Positions 52,997-61,705 of a DNA stretch of 64,000 nucleotides are shown piece by piece. Position 1 is the stretch's first letter, and each line of letters starts with the position of its first letter. Source of the DNA: Deltaproteobacteria bacterium (lineage in GTDB: Bacteria; BMS3Abin14). Made by a program: the position numbers and the translations under genes. The stretch lies in the NCBI GenBank assembly GCA_013151915.1, contig JAADHJ010000006.1, positions 1 through 64,000 on the forward strand, in the 5' to 3' direction. Below the pieces are notes generated by a model. The model had not been told where the DNA came from. It ran no database searches and saw nothing but the letters and a program-made list of their open reading frames with translations.

Positions 52997-55900
52997 TTGC
53001 CCAGGCGAGACGACATAAAGAAAATTCTCCTTATCGGATCCGGTCCGATCATCATCGGCCAGGCGTGCGAGTTCGATTACTCCGGCACCCAGGCCTGCAA
53101 GGTCCTCCGGGAGGAGGGCTACGAGGTGGTCCTCGTGAACAGCAATCCCGCCACGATCATGACCGACCCGGAGCTTTCCGACAGGACGTATATTGAACCT
53201 CTCCTGCCTGAATTTGTGGAGAAGATCATCGAAAAGGAGCGCCCGCAGGCAGTTCTCCCCACACTCGGCGGCCAGACGGCTTTGAATCTGGCTGTGGCCC
53301 TGGAGAAAAGGGGTGTATTCAAAAAGTATGATGTGGAGATGATAGGCGCCGACCGGGAGGCCATCGAGAAGGCTGAGGACAGGGACCTGTTCAAATCCGC
53401 AATGTCCAGGATCGGGCTGGATCTGCCCATCAGCGGCTACGCTCATTCCATTGAGGATGCGATGATCATCCTCGAGGAGGTCGGCCTCCCCGCCATAATC
53501 AGGCCATCCTTCACCCTGGGGGGCACCGGTGGAAACATTGCCTACAACATGGAGGAGTACGAACGGTACATAAAGTGGGGGCTGGACCTGTCGCCGTCCC
53601 ACGAGATCCTTGTCGAGGAGAGCATTATCGGCTGGAAGGAGTTCGAGCTGGAGGTGATGCGTGACCGCAAGGACAACGTGGTGATCGTGTGTCCCATCGA
53701 GAACTTCGATCCTATGGGAATCCACACGGGAGATTCCATAACTGTGGCTCCAGCCATGACCCTGACCGACAGGGAATATCAGGAGATGAGGGATGCCTCC
53801 CTGGCCATTATCAGGGAGATAGGTGTGGACACGGGCGGGTGCAACATTCAGTTCGGGGTACATCCGGAAACCGGAAGGATGGTGATAATCGAGATGAACC
53901 CACGGGTTTCCCGTTCCAGCGCCCTGGCCTCCAAGGCGACCGGTTTCCCCATAGCCAAGATCGCTGCCAGACTTGCCGTGGGCTATACCCTGGATGAGAT
54001 CACCAACGATATTACCAGGGAAACCCCTGCCTGTTTCGAGCCCACCATTGATTATGTCGTCGTCAAGGTCCCCCGATTCACATTTGAGAAATTCCCCAAC
54101 GCGGATCAGGTCCTCACCACCCAGATGAAATCGGTTGGAGAGGTCATGGCAATCGGGCGAACCTTCAAGGAGGCCCTCGGGAAGGCCATCTCTTCCCTGG
54201 AGATCGGTTCCTGCGGCTTTGAGCCGCGCGACGTCGATGAGAACGGCATAATGGAAAAACTCAGGGTTCCCAACTGGGAGCGGCTCTGGTACCTGGCCGA
54301 AGCTTTGCGCAGGGAGATCCCCATGGAGCAGATACATAAGCTCACCGGGATAGACCCGTGGTTCCTTGAGCAGGTGGCGCAACTCGTGCGGGCGGAGGAG
54401 TGGTTCACCGGAAAATCGCTGGAGGATATGACCGCCGAGGACCTCATGGTGGCGAAGCAGGCCGGCTTTTCAGATCTGAGGCTCGGGCAGTTGACCGGGT
54501 CGGAGGGCAAGGAGGTCAGAAGAAGGCGCATCGCCGAAGGAATCCGGGCGACCTTCAAGACGGTGGACACATGCGGGGCGGAGTTCAAGGCGTTCACCCC
54601 CTACCTTTACTCGACATACGAATCCGAGGATGAGGCTGCTCCAACGGACCGGAAAAAGGTAGTCATACTGGGGGGAGGGCCGAACCGTATCGGCCAGGGC
54701 ATTGAGTTCGACTACTGTTGCGTCCATGGTATCTTTGCCCTTGCCGATGAGGGGTACGAGACCATAATGGTGAACTGCAACCCCGAGACGGTGAGCACCG
54801 ACTACGATACGTCTGACCGGTTGTACTTCGAACCTCTCACCCTCGAGCACGTACTCAACATATTCGAGGTAGAAAAACCCGATGGGGTTATCGTTCAGTT
54901 CGGTGGCCAGACCCCTCTCAAACTTGCGCTGGACCTGGAGGCGGCGGGTGTTCCCATTCTCGGCACCAGTCCCGAGAAGATCGACCTGGCCGAGGACCGC
55001 GAGAGATTCAAGGATCTTCTCAACGGACTTGGTCTCAGACAGCCCGCCAACGATGTGGCCACATCATTCGAGGAGGCGAGGCAGGTCGCCTTCGAAATCG
55101 GTTATCCTGTCGTGGTCCGGCCTTCCTACGTCCTGGGGGGCCGTGCCATGGAAATTGTGCACGACGATGAGAGTCTGGAGAGGTACATGACGGAGGCGGT
55201 ATCCGCGTCCTCGGAGCACCCAGTGCTCATCGACAAGTTCGTGGATCACGCCATCGAGGTGGATGTTGACGCCATTGCCGACGGGAACATGGTGGTCATC
55301 GGTGGGATTATGGAGCACATCGAGGAGGCGGGGGTCCACTCCGGCGATTCAGCGTGCAGCCTTCCCCCCGTCACCCTCGAGGAGGTGACCGTCGAGGAAA
55401 TTGCCCGTCAGACCCGGCTCCTGGGAAAGGCCCTCGATGTTAAAGGGCTGATGAACGTCCAGTTCGCCGTGCGTAACGGAGAGGTGTTCATCCTGGAGGT
55501 AAATCCCCGCGCGTCACGGACGGTGCCCTTCGTGAGCAAGGTTACAGGAGTTCCCCTGGCGAACCTGGCCGCCAGGATAATGATAGGGAAGTCCCTCCAG
55601 GATCTGAGGTTCACCGAACAGGTGGTGCCTGAGCATGTCGCCGTCAAGGAGGCGGTGTTTCCGTTTATCAAGTTTCCCGGAGTGGACTGCCTGCTGGGTC
55701 CGGAGATGAGGTCCACCGGCGAGGTCATGGGGATCGATGCTGATTTTCCCCTGGCCTACGCAAAAGCCCAGCTTGCGGCAGGAGTGCATATGCCCCTCGG
55801 GGGAACCGCGCTTCTGTCCATTAAGGACAGGGATAAGGCGGCGGTTGCGCCCATTGCCGCACACCTTGTGGAGATGGGATTTACGATACTTGCCACGGGG

Positions 55901-56194
55901 GGGACGCAGAAGTTCCTTGGCGAGCGGGGCATCCCGGCCGATTTTGTACGAAAGGTACGGGAGGGCCGTCCCCACGTTGTGGATGCCATCATCAACGGCG
56001 GAGTCCAGCTTGTCATCAACACCGTTGAGGGGGCCAAATCCATTCAGGATTCCTACACCATCCGGCGATCGGCTGTGGACAGGAACGTGGCGTACTTTAC
56101 CACCATCCCCGGTGCCAGAGCGGTGGGCCTGGGCATACAGGCTTTGAGGAAGAAAGATTGGGACGTCAAGGCCCTTCAGGATTACGTTTACTGA
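52997..56194 (+). CDS. carB: Carbamoyl-phosphate synthase large subunit
   Basis: Makes carbamoyl phosphate from bicarbonate, ammonia and 2 ATP. 1065 residues with two homologous ATP-grasp halves: [20 protein letters not shown] near residue 14 and [17 protein letters not shown] near 558. Then the MGS-like regulatory domain with [10 protein letters not shown]. The start is TTG 52997 with AGGAG upstream. Confidence 0.97.
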   Translation: MPRRDDIKKILLIGSGPIIIGQACEFDYSGTQACKVLREEGYEVVLVNSNPATIMTDPELSDRTYIEPLLPEFVEKIIEKERPQAVLPTLGGQTALNLAVALEKRGVFKKYDVEMIGADREAIEKAEDRDLFKSAMSRIGLDLPISGYAHSIEDAMIILEEVGLPAIIRPSFTLGGTGGNIAYNMEEYERYIKWGLDLSPSHEILVEESIIGWKEFELEVMRDRKDNVVIVCPIENFDPMGIHTGDSITVAPAMTLTDREYQEMRDASLAIIREIGVDTGGCNIQFGVHPETGRMVIIEMNPRVSRSSALASKATGFPIAKIAARLAVGYTLDEITNDITRETPACFEPTIDYVVVKVPRFTFEKFPNADQVLTTQMKSVGEVMAIGRTFKEALGKAISSLEIGSCGFEPRDVDENGIMEKLRVPNWERLWYLAEALRREIPMEQIHKLTGIDPWFLEQVAQLVRAEEWFTGKSLEDMTAEDLMVAKQAGFSDLRLGQLTGSEGKEVRRRRIAEGIRATFKTVDTCGAEFKAFTPYLYSTYESEDEAAPTDRKKVVILGGGPNRIGQGIEFDYCCVHGIFALADEGYETIMVNCNPETVSTDYDTSDRLYFEPLTLEHVLNIFEVEKPDGVIVQFGGQTPLKLALDLEAAGVPILGTSPEKIDLAEDRERFKDLLNGLGLRQPANDVATSFEEARQVAFEIGYPVVVRPSYVLGGRAMEIVHDDESLERYMTEAVSASSEHPVLIDKFVDHAIEVDVDAIADGNMVVIGGIMEHIEEAGVHSGDSACSLPPVTLEEVTVEEIARQTRLLGKALDVKGLMNVQFAVRNGEVFILEVNPRASRTVPFVSKVTGVPLANLAARIMIGKSLQDLRFTEQVVPEHVAVKEAVFPFIKFPGVDCLLGPEMRSTGEVMGIDADFPLAYAKAQLAAGVHMPLGGTALLSIKDRDKAAVAPIAAHLVEMGFTILATGGTQKFLGERGIPADFVRKVREGRPHVVDAIINGGVQLVINTVEGAKSIQDSYTIRRSAVDRNVAYFTTIPGARAVGLGIQALRKKDWDVKALQDYVY

Positions 56195-56244
56195 TCCTTT
56201 CGATTTTCATCCCGGCGGTCCTGACTGAATGCCGGGGGTAAAGA

Positions 56245-56298
56245 ACGTTCAACGTTCAATCTGGAACCCCCTGTCCACCATAGCTTTAGCGAAGGTGG
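56245..56298 (+). repeat. Heptamer pair and small palindrome before pyrK
   Basis: The 135-base carB-pyrK gap holds GTTCAACGTTCAAT (56247-56260), two GTTCAAY units. It also holds the palindrome CCACCATAGCTTTAGCGAAG-GTGG (56275-56298), copies of which lie at 61184-61206 and 61605-61630. Confidence 0.75.
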
Positions 56299-56329
56299 AT
56301 GGAACCCATAAACCGCGAGGCAATTGACG

Positions 56330-57178
56330 ATGGCATGCACCGACGGTCCTGTAGAAGCTGTTTCCTCCCTGACCCGGGCACGGGTGATCTCCAACACCCG
56401 TGTGGCGGAGGGGCTTTTCATCATGAGGGCGGAGGCTGCCGGCTGGACGGGGGGCGATCCGGCCCCGGGACAGTTCATCATGCTGCGGATTTCAGACGGG
56501 GACGACCCGCTCCTGGGGCGGCCGTTCGGGATTGCCGGGTTTCGGATGATTGAAAATGGGGCCGAGATCGATGTCATCTACAGAACCGTGGGGCGAGGGA
56601 CCATGGCAATGGCCACATGGGTCCCCGGCAGAGCAGTACGGTTTCTCGGCCCTCTCGGGCGCGGTTTTCCCCTGCCCCCCAAAGGTTCCCAAAGCATTTT
56701 TATCGCCGGTGGGGTGGGACTTCCGCCGTTGCTGGCGCTGGTTCGCCGGATGGTTGAACTGGGGCGGGGAGAGGAGGTGACCCTCCTTTACGGGGAGGCC
56801 AATGCCGGGCGAATGCTGGACCTCGGCAACGAGAAGGACCTGCAGGTACGCTTTCGCATCTGCACCGAGGACGGAAGCGGCGGCTTTAAAGGCCTCGTGA
56901 CTGATCTTCTGGTGAGCATGGGTGGCCTTGAGGACGCCCATCTTTACGTCTGCGGACCAAGCCCCATGATGCGTGCCGTACATCGTCTGGCCCAGGGAAA
57001 ATGCCTGACGTCGCACTATTCCCTTGAATCCCGGATGGCGTGCGGCTTCGGGGTGTGTATGGGCTGCGCCGTTATGGTGCTGTCTGCGGGTAAGACGGAG
57101 TACGTAAGGGCTTGCCGCGAGGGCCCGGTTTTCCCCGGTGGGATGCTCGTTGAGGAGTCCTTTCCGGAGAGGATATAG
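56330..57178 (+). CDS. pyrK: Dihydroorotate dehydrogenase electron transfer subunit
   Basis: The FAD/2Fe-2S partner that passes electrons from class IB PyrD to NAD. 282 residues. FAD site RPFGIAG with R64, NAD-binding GGVGLPPLLALV, and the iron-sulfur cysteines C238, C243, C246 and C262. ATG 56330 is 9 bases after GAGG. TTG 56324 is an alternative. Confidence 0.93.
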   Translation: MACTDGPVEAVSSLTRARVISNTRVAEGLFIMRAEAAGWTGGDPAPGQFIMLRISDGDDPLLGRPFGIAGFRMIENGAEIDVIYRTVGRGTMAMATWVPGRAVRFLGPLGRGFPLPPKGSQSIFIAGGVGLPPLLALVRRMVELGRGEEVTLLYGEANAGRMLDLGNEKDLQVRFRICTEDGSGGFKGLVTDLLVSMGGLEDAHLYVCGPSPMMRAVHRLAQGKCLTSHYSLESRMACGFGVCMGCAVMVLSAGKTEYVRACREGPVFPGGMLVEESFPERI

Positions 57179-57202
57179 AGGTATCGAAGTATGGGTAAAC
57201 GC

Positions 57203-57243
57203 AGTCCAGACTCTGGACACTGGACTCCGCGACTCTGGACTTT
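57203..57243 (+). repeat. 7-bp-period satellite between pyrK and pyrD
   Basis: GTCCAGA-CTCTGGA-CACTGGA then CTCCGCGA-CTCTGGACT. The same units are found after lepA and pyrR, here mixed in both directions so that the run can fold on itself. Confidence 0.65.
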
Positions 57244-57258
57244 ATTAAAGGGGTTACG

Positions 57259-58185
57259 ATGATTGACACTACTGTAGACCTGGGGCGGGGGCTGGTCATA
57301 AAGAACCCCGTGATGACCGCGTCAGGAACATTCGGCTACGGGGAGGAGGCCTCGGCCTACTTTGACCTTTCAGAGCTGGGGGCTGTAGTGGCCAAGGGGA
57401 TCTCCCTGCTGTCCATGGAGGGAAACCCGCCTCCCAGGGTTGTTGAGACCCCCGCGGGCATGTTGAACTCCATTGGGCTTCAGAATGTGGGTGTGGAACG
57501 GTTCGTGGCCGACAAGTTGCCCTTTCTTGTGGAATCGGGGGCTGTGATTATCGCCAACATCCTCGGCGGTTCCATCGGTGAATACGTCAAGGTGGCCGAA
57601 AGGCTTACCGGGGCCGATGGGATTTCCGCGCTGGAGGTCAATATTTCCTGTCCCAATGTCAAGGAGGGTGGAGTGCAGTTCGGGATGCGGCCCGAGCTTG
57701 CCGCAGAACTGGTCGCCGCCCTCCGGAGCGCAACCGGCCTCCATCTCATGGTGAAACTCTCTCCCAATTCCGGAGATATTCCGGAAATGGCCGGGGCGGT
57801 CCGTGATGCGGGGGCGGATTCCATTTCCCTGATCAACACGGTCACCGGGATGGAGATCGACATCCGCACCCGCAGCCCCGTTCTTGGGAGGGTGATAGGC
57901 GGGTTGTCCGGTCCGGCCATCCGTCCCATCGCCCTGAGAATGGTCTACGAGGCGGCCCTTGCGGTGGACATCCCCGTTGTGGGGATCGGCGGGATCGGCG
58001 ACCCGGAGAATGCCATAAAGTTTCTCATCGCCGGGGCCAGCGCTGTCCAGGTCGGTACCGCGACCTTCACCGATCCCTCGGCGCCCATGAGGATTGTCAG
58101 GGGGGTCCGTTCGTTCATGGAGGGGCAGGGGATGCATTCCCTCGGCCAGGTGGTGGGAAGCCTGGTTGTTGATGATCCATTGTGA
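57259..58185 (+). CDS. pyrD: Dihydroorotate dehydrogenase, class IB catalytic subunit
   Basis: Oxidises dihydroorotate to orotate with FMN. 308 residues. The active base C131 lies in NISCPNVKEGG, which marks class I; the partner pyrK directly upstream makes it IB. FMN phosphate site GIGGIGDPENA. ATG 57259. Confidence 0.96.
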   Translation: MIDTTVDLGRGLVIKNPVMTASGTFGYGEEASAYFDLSELGAVVAKGISLLSMEGNPPPRVVETPAGMLNSIGLQNVGVERFVADKLPFLVESGAVIIANILGGSIGEYVKVAERLTGADGISALEVNISCPNVKEGGVQFGMRPELAAELVAALRSATGLHLMVKLSPNSGDIPEMAGAVRDAGADSISLINTVTGMEIDIRTRSPVLGRVIGGLSGPAIRPIALRMVYEAALAVDIPVVGIGGIGDPENAIKFLIAGASAVQVGTATFTDPSAPMRIVRGVRSFMEGQGMHSLGQVVGSLVVDDPL

Positions 58186-58278
58186 TTTGCCAAACGTGTT
58201 GATTTTCACACTCTTTATTGTTACTCAGATAGGCGATGTACGCAGTGAGGCGCGGTTTTACATGAACGAGGAATCATT

Positions 58279-58968
58279 ATGGCCGGTGGTCTGATAGTAG
58301 CGCTGGATATGGATGATCAGGACGAGGCCTGTGTCCTGGCAGAGGAAGTTGGTGAGAAGGTAGCCGCGCTCAAGGTGGGGGCACAGCTGTTTTCCGTGGC
58401 CGGTCCGGATATAGTCCGCCGAATTCAGGGAGCAGGGGCAAGGGTTTTCCTGGATCTGAAGTTCCACGATATTCCCAATACGGTGAGGAAGGCGGTGGAA
58501 GCGGTGGTCCCTTTAGGTATCTCTTTCTTTACCGTCCACGCCTCGGGGGGAAGGGATATGATATCGGCTGCCAAGGATGCCGCCGGGGACTCGAAGGTCC
58601 TGGCCGTCACAATCCTGACGAGCCTTGGGAAAGGGGATATGTCCGAGATAGGGTTCGGGGGGGATATTGAGGAGCAGGTTGTCAGGTTGGCAAAATTGGC
58701 CAGGGCCGCCGGCGCCGACGGCATTGTCTGTTCCCCCCTTGAGGTCTCACGATTAAGGGACGAACTTGACGGCGGGTGTATCCTGGTGACTCCGGGCGTC
58801 AGGCCGGCCGGATCAGCAGGAGACGACCAGACCAGAATCGCCACACCCGCGCGGGCGGTTAGGGCGGGGGCCGATTACCTTGTGGTGGGGCGGCCCGTGG
58901 TCAAGGCTTTTGACAGGGTTCAGGCGGTTGAAATGATCCTTGATGAAATGGGGGCAAATAGGGCATAA
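58279..58968 (+). CDS. pyrF: Orotidine 5'-phosphate decarboxylase
   Basis: The last step, OMP to UMP. 229 residues. Catalytic FLDLKFHDIPNTV (residues 55-67) and the phosphate loop VTPGVRP. Start ATG 58279 after GAGGAATC. 93 bases separate it from pyrD. A family B repeat follows one base after its stop. Confidence 0.96.
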   Translation: MAGGLIVALDMDDQDEACVLAEEVGEKVAALKVGAQLFSVAGPDIVRRIQGAGARVFLDLKFHDIPNTVRKAVEAVVPLGISFFTVHASGGRDMISAAKDAAGDSKVLAVTILTSLGKGDMSEIGFGGDIEEQVVRLAKLARAAGADGIVCSPLEVSRLRDELDGGCILVTPGVRPAGSAGDDQTRIATPARAVRAGADYLVVGRPVVKAFDRVQAVEMILDEMGANRA

Positions 58969-59069
58969 TCAATAGACTCGCAAAAAGTCCGTCAAGCGGG
59001 ATGTGCGCGGGGGGGAGCCATGCCCCGCCTCGTAAAATGCCTGGAAGAGACTTTTTACGAGGTTAGCAT
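58969..59069 (+). repeat. Family B repeat
   Basis: TCAATAGACTCGCAAAAAGTC, core AAGCGGGATGTGCGCGG, then GAAGAGACTTTTTACGAGGTT. It begins one base after the pyrF stop and separates it from the receiver gene. Confidence 0.8.
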
Positions 59070-59115
59070 AGTGGGAGCGATTATTTTGGAGGGGTAGTTT
59101 CAGAGGGAGGCTATG

Positions 59116-59499
59116 ATGGTGCAGAAAATTCTCATCGTTGAAGACAACATCGTGATTTTAACCATGCAAAAACAGATCTTCGAGATGGAAGGCTATGAGA
59201 TAATCACCGCGCAGGAGGGAATGGATGCCCTCAAGAAGGTTCATGAGGCGCATCCGGATATCGTCCTCCTCGACGTGAATATCCCGGGTATGAACGGTTT
59301 TGAGCTTTGTAGGCAGATCAAGGAGGATCCTTCCCTTTCGGATATCATCGTTGTCATGATCTCGGCGGTTTACTACTCCGATGAGGATGCCAAAAAGGGG
59401 ATGGCCATGGGCGCCGACGCCTATTTCACAAAGCCCTATGAAAACGAGGTCCTCCAGAACAAGATCAAGGAGCTTCTCGAATCCCGTAATGTCGGATAA
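59116..59499 (+). CDS. Stand-alone response-regulator receiver protein
   Basis: 127 residues, only a receiver domain (CheY/Spo0F-like): acidic E9-D10, phospho-acceptor D53 in VLLDVNIPG, Lys in YFTKPY. No output domain. ATG 59116 is 5 bases after GGGAGG, and ATG 59113 is an alternative. It lies between pyrF and pyrE and overlaps pyrE by 11 bases, an unusual neighbour for a pyrimidine gene. Confidence 0.9.
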   Translation: MVQKILIVEDNIVILTMQKQIFEMEGYEIITAQEGMDALKKVHEAHPDIVLLDVNIPGMNGFELCRQIKEDPSLSDIIVVMISAVYYSDEDAKKGMAMGADAYFTKPYENEVLQNKIKELLESRNVG

Positions 59500-60067
59500 A
59501 ATTCTTCTTTCCATCTTCCGGGAGAAGGGGGCCCTTCTGGAAGGCCACTTCGGCCTGACTTCCGGCAAGCACAGCCCGGTTTATCTTCAATGTGCCCTGG
59601 TCCTGCAATATCCTGATGTTGGAAGGGATCTCGGTAGCAGGCTGGCCGAGAGGGTGGGAGAGGGGATCGACCTCGTAGTGTCACCAGCGGTTGGAGGCAT
59701 TGTTATCGGGCAGGAGGTAGCTTGGGCCCTCGGTGCGAGGGCAGTGTTCACCGAGAGAGTTGATGGAAAAATGGCCCTGCGCCGCGGATTCACGGTTAAT
59801 CCCGGTGAGAGAATTCTGGCTGTGGAGGACGTGGTTACCACCGGGGGATCCATCAGGGAGGCCGCAGACCTTGCTGTCGAACTGGGTGGCAACCTGGTTG
59901 CCACCGCTTCACTGGTGCATCGCTACATTGATAAACCTGTCGATCCCACCCCATATCCGCACTTTTCGCTTCTGCCGATTCATGCCCCCGCCTTCGAACC
60001 CGGCCAATGTCCCCTGTGCCGTGAAGAGATCCCCATGGAAAAACCCGGGAGCAGAGCGCTTAAGTAA
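59489..60067 (+). CDS. pyrE: Orotate phosphoribosyltransferase
   Basis: Joins orotate to PRPP giving OMP. 192 residues. PRPP motif VEDVVTTGGS (about residues 111-120). C-terminal extension with GQCPLCREEIPMEKPGSR, a CxxC form seen in a subgroup of bacterial PyrE. ATG 59489 overlaps the receiver gene in another frame, so translation is probably coupled. Confidence 0.95.
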   Translation: MSDKILLSIFREKGALLEGHFGLTSGKHSPVYLQCALVLQYPDVGRDLGSRLAERVGEGIDLVVSPAVGGIVIGQEVAWALGARAVFTERVDGKMALRRGFTVNPGERILAVEDVVTTGGSIREAADLAVELGGNLVATASLVHRYIDKPVDPTPYPHFSLLPIHAPAFEPGQCPLCREEIPMEKPGSRALK

Positions 60068-60118
60068 AAATAAAGTCAGGGTCGCTGTTTTATCCCGTTT
60101 GAGGTTCGACGTTGAACT

Positions 60119-60206
60119 TTGATAGGGTCGTAAAAAGTCCATTCGTGGCTTTTTACTTAACGGAAAGCGAAAAGTGTCATTTTCACTTTCCTCACAAATC
60201 TTCGAT
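60119..60206 (-). repeat. Family A repeat end, left of the HD-GYP cargo
   Basis: From TTGATAGGGTCGTAAAAAGTC to CACAAATCTTCGAT, matching the first 88 bases of the inverted copy at 60904-61038. Homology stops at 60206 where the HD-GYP-bearing insert begins. The first hairpin (AAAAAGTCCA...TGGCTTTTTA) may also terminate pyr transcription. Confidence 0.85.
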
Positions 60207-60214
60207 AATAGTGG

Positions 60215-60868
60215 TCAGGTGCAGAACCTTGTTAGCCATTGCTTATTGTTTATAAAAACCTTGAAGACATCCGGATCAAAACAATGCATATTTTTTCTCA
60301 TAATATTTATTGCATCATCAACCTGCAACGTAGACCTGTAAGGACGGCTTGATGTTAATGCATCAAAATAATCAGCCACTCGTATAATTCTTGCAATCAG
60401 GGGGATCTCATCTCCCTTTAGACCGTTTGGATACCCAGTGCCATCATAGTTTTCATGGTGGCTGAGAATGGCATCGTTCAACATCGGATTATAGTCAAAA
60501 TCGGCAATAAGTTTTCTGCCTAGAAATGTATGAAATTTGATCATCTCAAATTCTGCCTCAGTTAATAATGTCGGCTTATTCAAAATAAACTCGTCCACTG
60601 CGATTTTCCCGACATCATGAATGATTGCTGCCATTCTCACAGTATCCAAATTAACAAATTGGTCGGAAAACCCTGACTCTGCAATGTTGAGCGTTATTTC
60701 TGCCACATGATCAGAATGGTTTTTTGTATAAGGGTTTCTTAATCCAATTGCAGCACTCATTAGGTTGGTTGCACACTTGATATCGATGATATTTTCTTCT
60801 CCCTCAGCTATAGCAGCTCTATGGCCGGCGATAGTCTGCATGTGATTGGAGATAGAAGAATCTTTCAT
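60215..60868 (-). CDS. HD-GYP domain phosphodiesterase
   Basis: 217 residues, a single HD-GYP domain for cyclic di-GMP hydrolysis: H84-D85 in IHDVGKIA, HHENYDGTGYPNG (137-149), and FDALTSSRPYR. ATG 60868 is chosen because an ATG at 60898 lies in the repeat terminus and has no ribosome site. GAGGG lies about 11 bases upstream of 60868. Base use is much AT-richer than the neighbours, suggesting transfer. No receiver domain. Confidence 0.88.
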   Translation of the reverse strand: MKDSSISNHMQTIAGHRAAIAEGEENIIDIKCATNLMSAAIGLRNPYTKNHSDHVAEITLNIAESGFSDQFVNLDTVRMAAIIHDVGKIAVDEFILNKPTLLTEAEFEMIKFHTFLGRKLIADFDYNPMLNDAILSHHENYDGTGYPNGLKGDEIPLIARIIRVADYFDALTSSRPYRSTLQVDDAINIMRKNMHCFDPDVFKVFINNKQWLTRFCT

Positions 60869-60903
60869 GATGTGTGTGCCCTCAGTTTGCGAAGTCATAA
60901 CTG

Positions 60904-61038
60904 TTGATAGTGTCGTAAAAAGCCCATGAATGGTTTTTTACTTAACGGAAAGCGAAAAGTGTCATTTTCACTTTCCTCACAAATCTTCGATTTGAGCGCC
61001 CTGATGGGCGCGTTGATGACTTTTTGCGAAGTCATCAA
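60904..61038 (-). repeat. Family A repeat, inverted
   Basis: 135 bp, TTGATAGTGTCGTAAAAAGC to GACTTTTTGCGAAGTCATCAA, full set of hairpins. It lies 5 bases beyond the right end of the HD-GYP-bearing element and has the same direction, so the two are in tandem. Confidence 0.9.
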
Positions 61039-61183
61039 TATTGTACGCACAACCACGCAGCAAAAGACAGTTACGGCACTCAAATGTGGGGAATCGTATC
61101 CGATTATTAAATTAATTTGCAAGTCATTTTTGACATTTAATGGTGTTAAAATCTCGATGGGCGCGTAAAGGCCTAGGATCCAT

Positions 61184-61206
61184 CCACCTCCGCTGAAGCT
61201 ATGGTG
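61184..61206 (-). repeat. Small palindrome (CCACC...GGTGG family)
   Basis: Inverted copy of the element at 56275-56298, reading CCACCTCCGCTGAAGCTATG on the + strand. Confidence 0.6.
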
Positions 61207-61242
61207 AAACAATGGAGTTTGAAGTTTGAGCTTTGAAGTTTT

Positions 61243-61345
61243 GGTTCATCCGGTTAATGCGTACCTTTATTATCTTGCTGTCATTGCGAGGAGCATCGAG
61301 GGAGACGAGAGTGACGCGGCAATCCCGGGCGAAGCTGAAAAGGTC
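61243..61345 (+). repeat. 103-bp repeat, copy 1
   Basis: From GGTTCATCCGG through TGCTGTCATTGCGAGGAGC and GTGACGCGGCAATCCC to GCTGAAAAGGTC. An inverted copy lies at 62904-63007 on the far side of argC. The GTCATTGCGAGG...GCAATC core itself is an imperfect palindrome. Confidence 0.88.
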
Positions 61346-61411
61346 GTTGCGGCGCCCTCCGGTCGCCCACGGGATCGCTTCACTCGGATACGGTTCGCGA
61401 TGACCAGTGAA

Positions 61412-61458
61412 GTCATTGCGAGGAGCATCGAGGGAAACGAGAGTGACGCGGCAATCCC
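61412..61458 (+). repeat. 103-bp repeat, core-only copy
   Basis: GTCATTGCGAGGAGCATCGA to GTGACGCGGCAATCCC, 47 bases nearly identical to the core of 61243-61345 and in the same direction. Confidence 0.85.
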
Positions 61459-61604
61459 AAAGGTCAAAAGCTAATTTATCACAGTCACGCCGATGGCGTG
61501 ACTTGGAGGTCACTTCACAGGGTTTAAAAAAAGGGTTGCACAGGTTTTAAACTTCGCGAAACCTCGTTAACTTGTTTTGAATAAACCCTGTGCCACCCTG
61601 CCTG

Positions 61605-61630
61605 CCAGCCATAGCTTCAGCGACGGCTGG
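61605..61630 (+). repeat. Small palindrome (third copy)
   Basis: CCAGCCATAGCTTCAGCGAC-GGCTGG. The arms CCAGCC/GGCTGG changed together compared with CCACC/GGTGG at 56275, so pairing is kept. Confidence 0.6.
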
Positions 61631-61705
61631 TGAAACTCTGTGCACCCTGTGTTAAATTAGCTTTTCACAAAATCTGGTCATCCTTCAGGTACTCATTTCC
61701 AGGAT

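Larger units (their letters stand above)
60119..60898 (-). mobile_element. Family A element carrying an HD-GYP gene
   Basis: One long element: the left end is family A (60119-60206), the interior (60207 to about 60885) is the HD-GYP gene region, and the right end TTTGCGAAGTCAT (60886-60898) is the other family A terminus. Only the central hairpins of the usual element are absent. The interior is clearly AT-richer than its surroundings. No transposase gene is present. Confidence 0.6.
61039..61705. other. Non-coding, repeat-rich stretch between HD-GYP element and argC
   Basis: No gene seen on either strand over 667 bases. It holds a 103-bp repeat (61243-61345), a second partial copy (61412-61458), two small palindromes (61184-61206 and 61605-61630), and CACAGGGTTTA (61516-61526) facing TAAACCCTGTG (61582-61592). 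It looks like accumulated repeat debris. Confidence 0.6.

Noticed and set aside
52883-54382. 499-codon open frame opposite carB
   Set aside because: Antisense mirror of a strongly conserved CarB frame; composition is that of a shadow (His/Gly/Arg-rich) and there is no conserved motif.
60119-61038. Integron-like attC sites
   Set aside because: The elements are palindromic and near a cargo gene, but there is no GTTRRRY/RYYYAAC core pair and no integrase in the window.
61133-61161. Promoter TTGACA...TAAAAT upstream of the argC region
   Set aside because: The spacer is only 11 bases and no gene follows on that strand.
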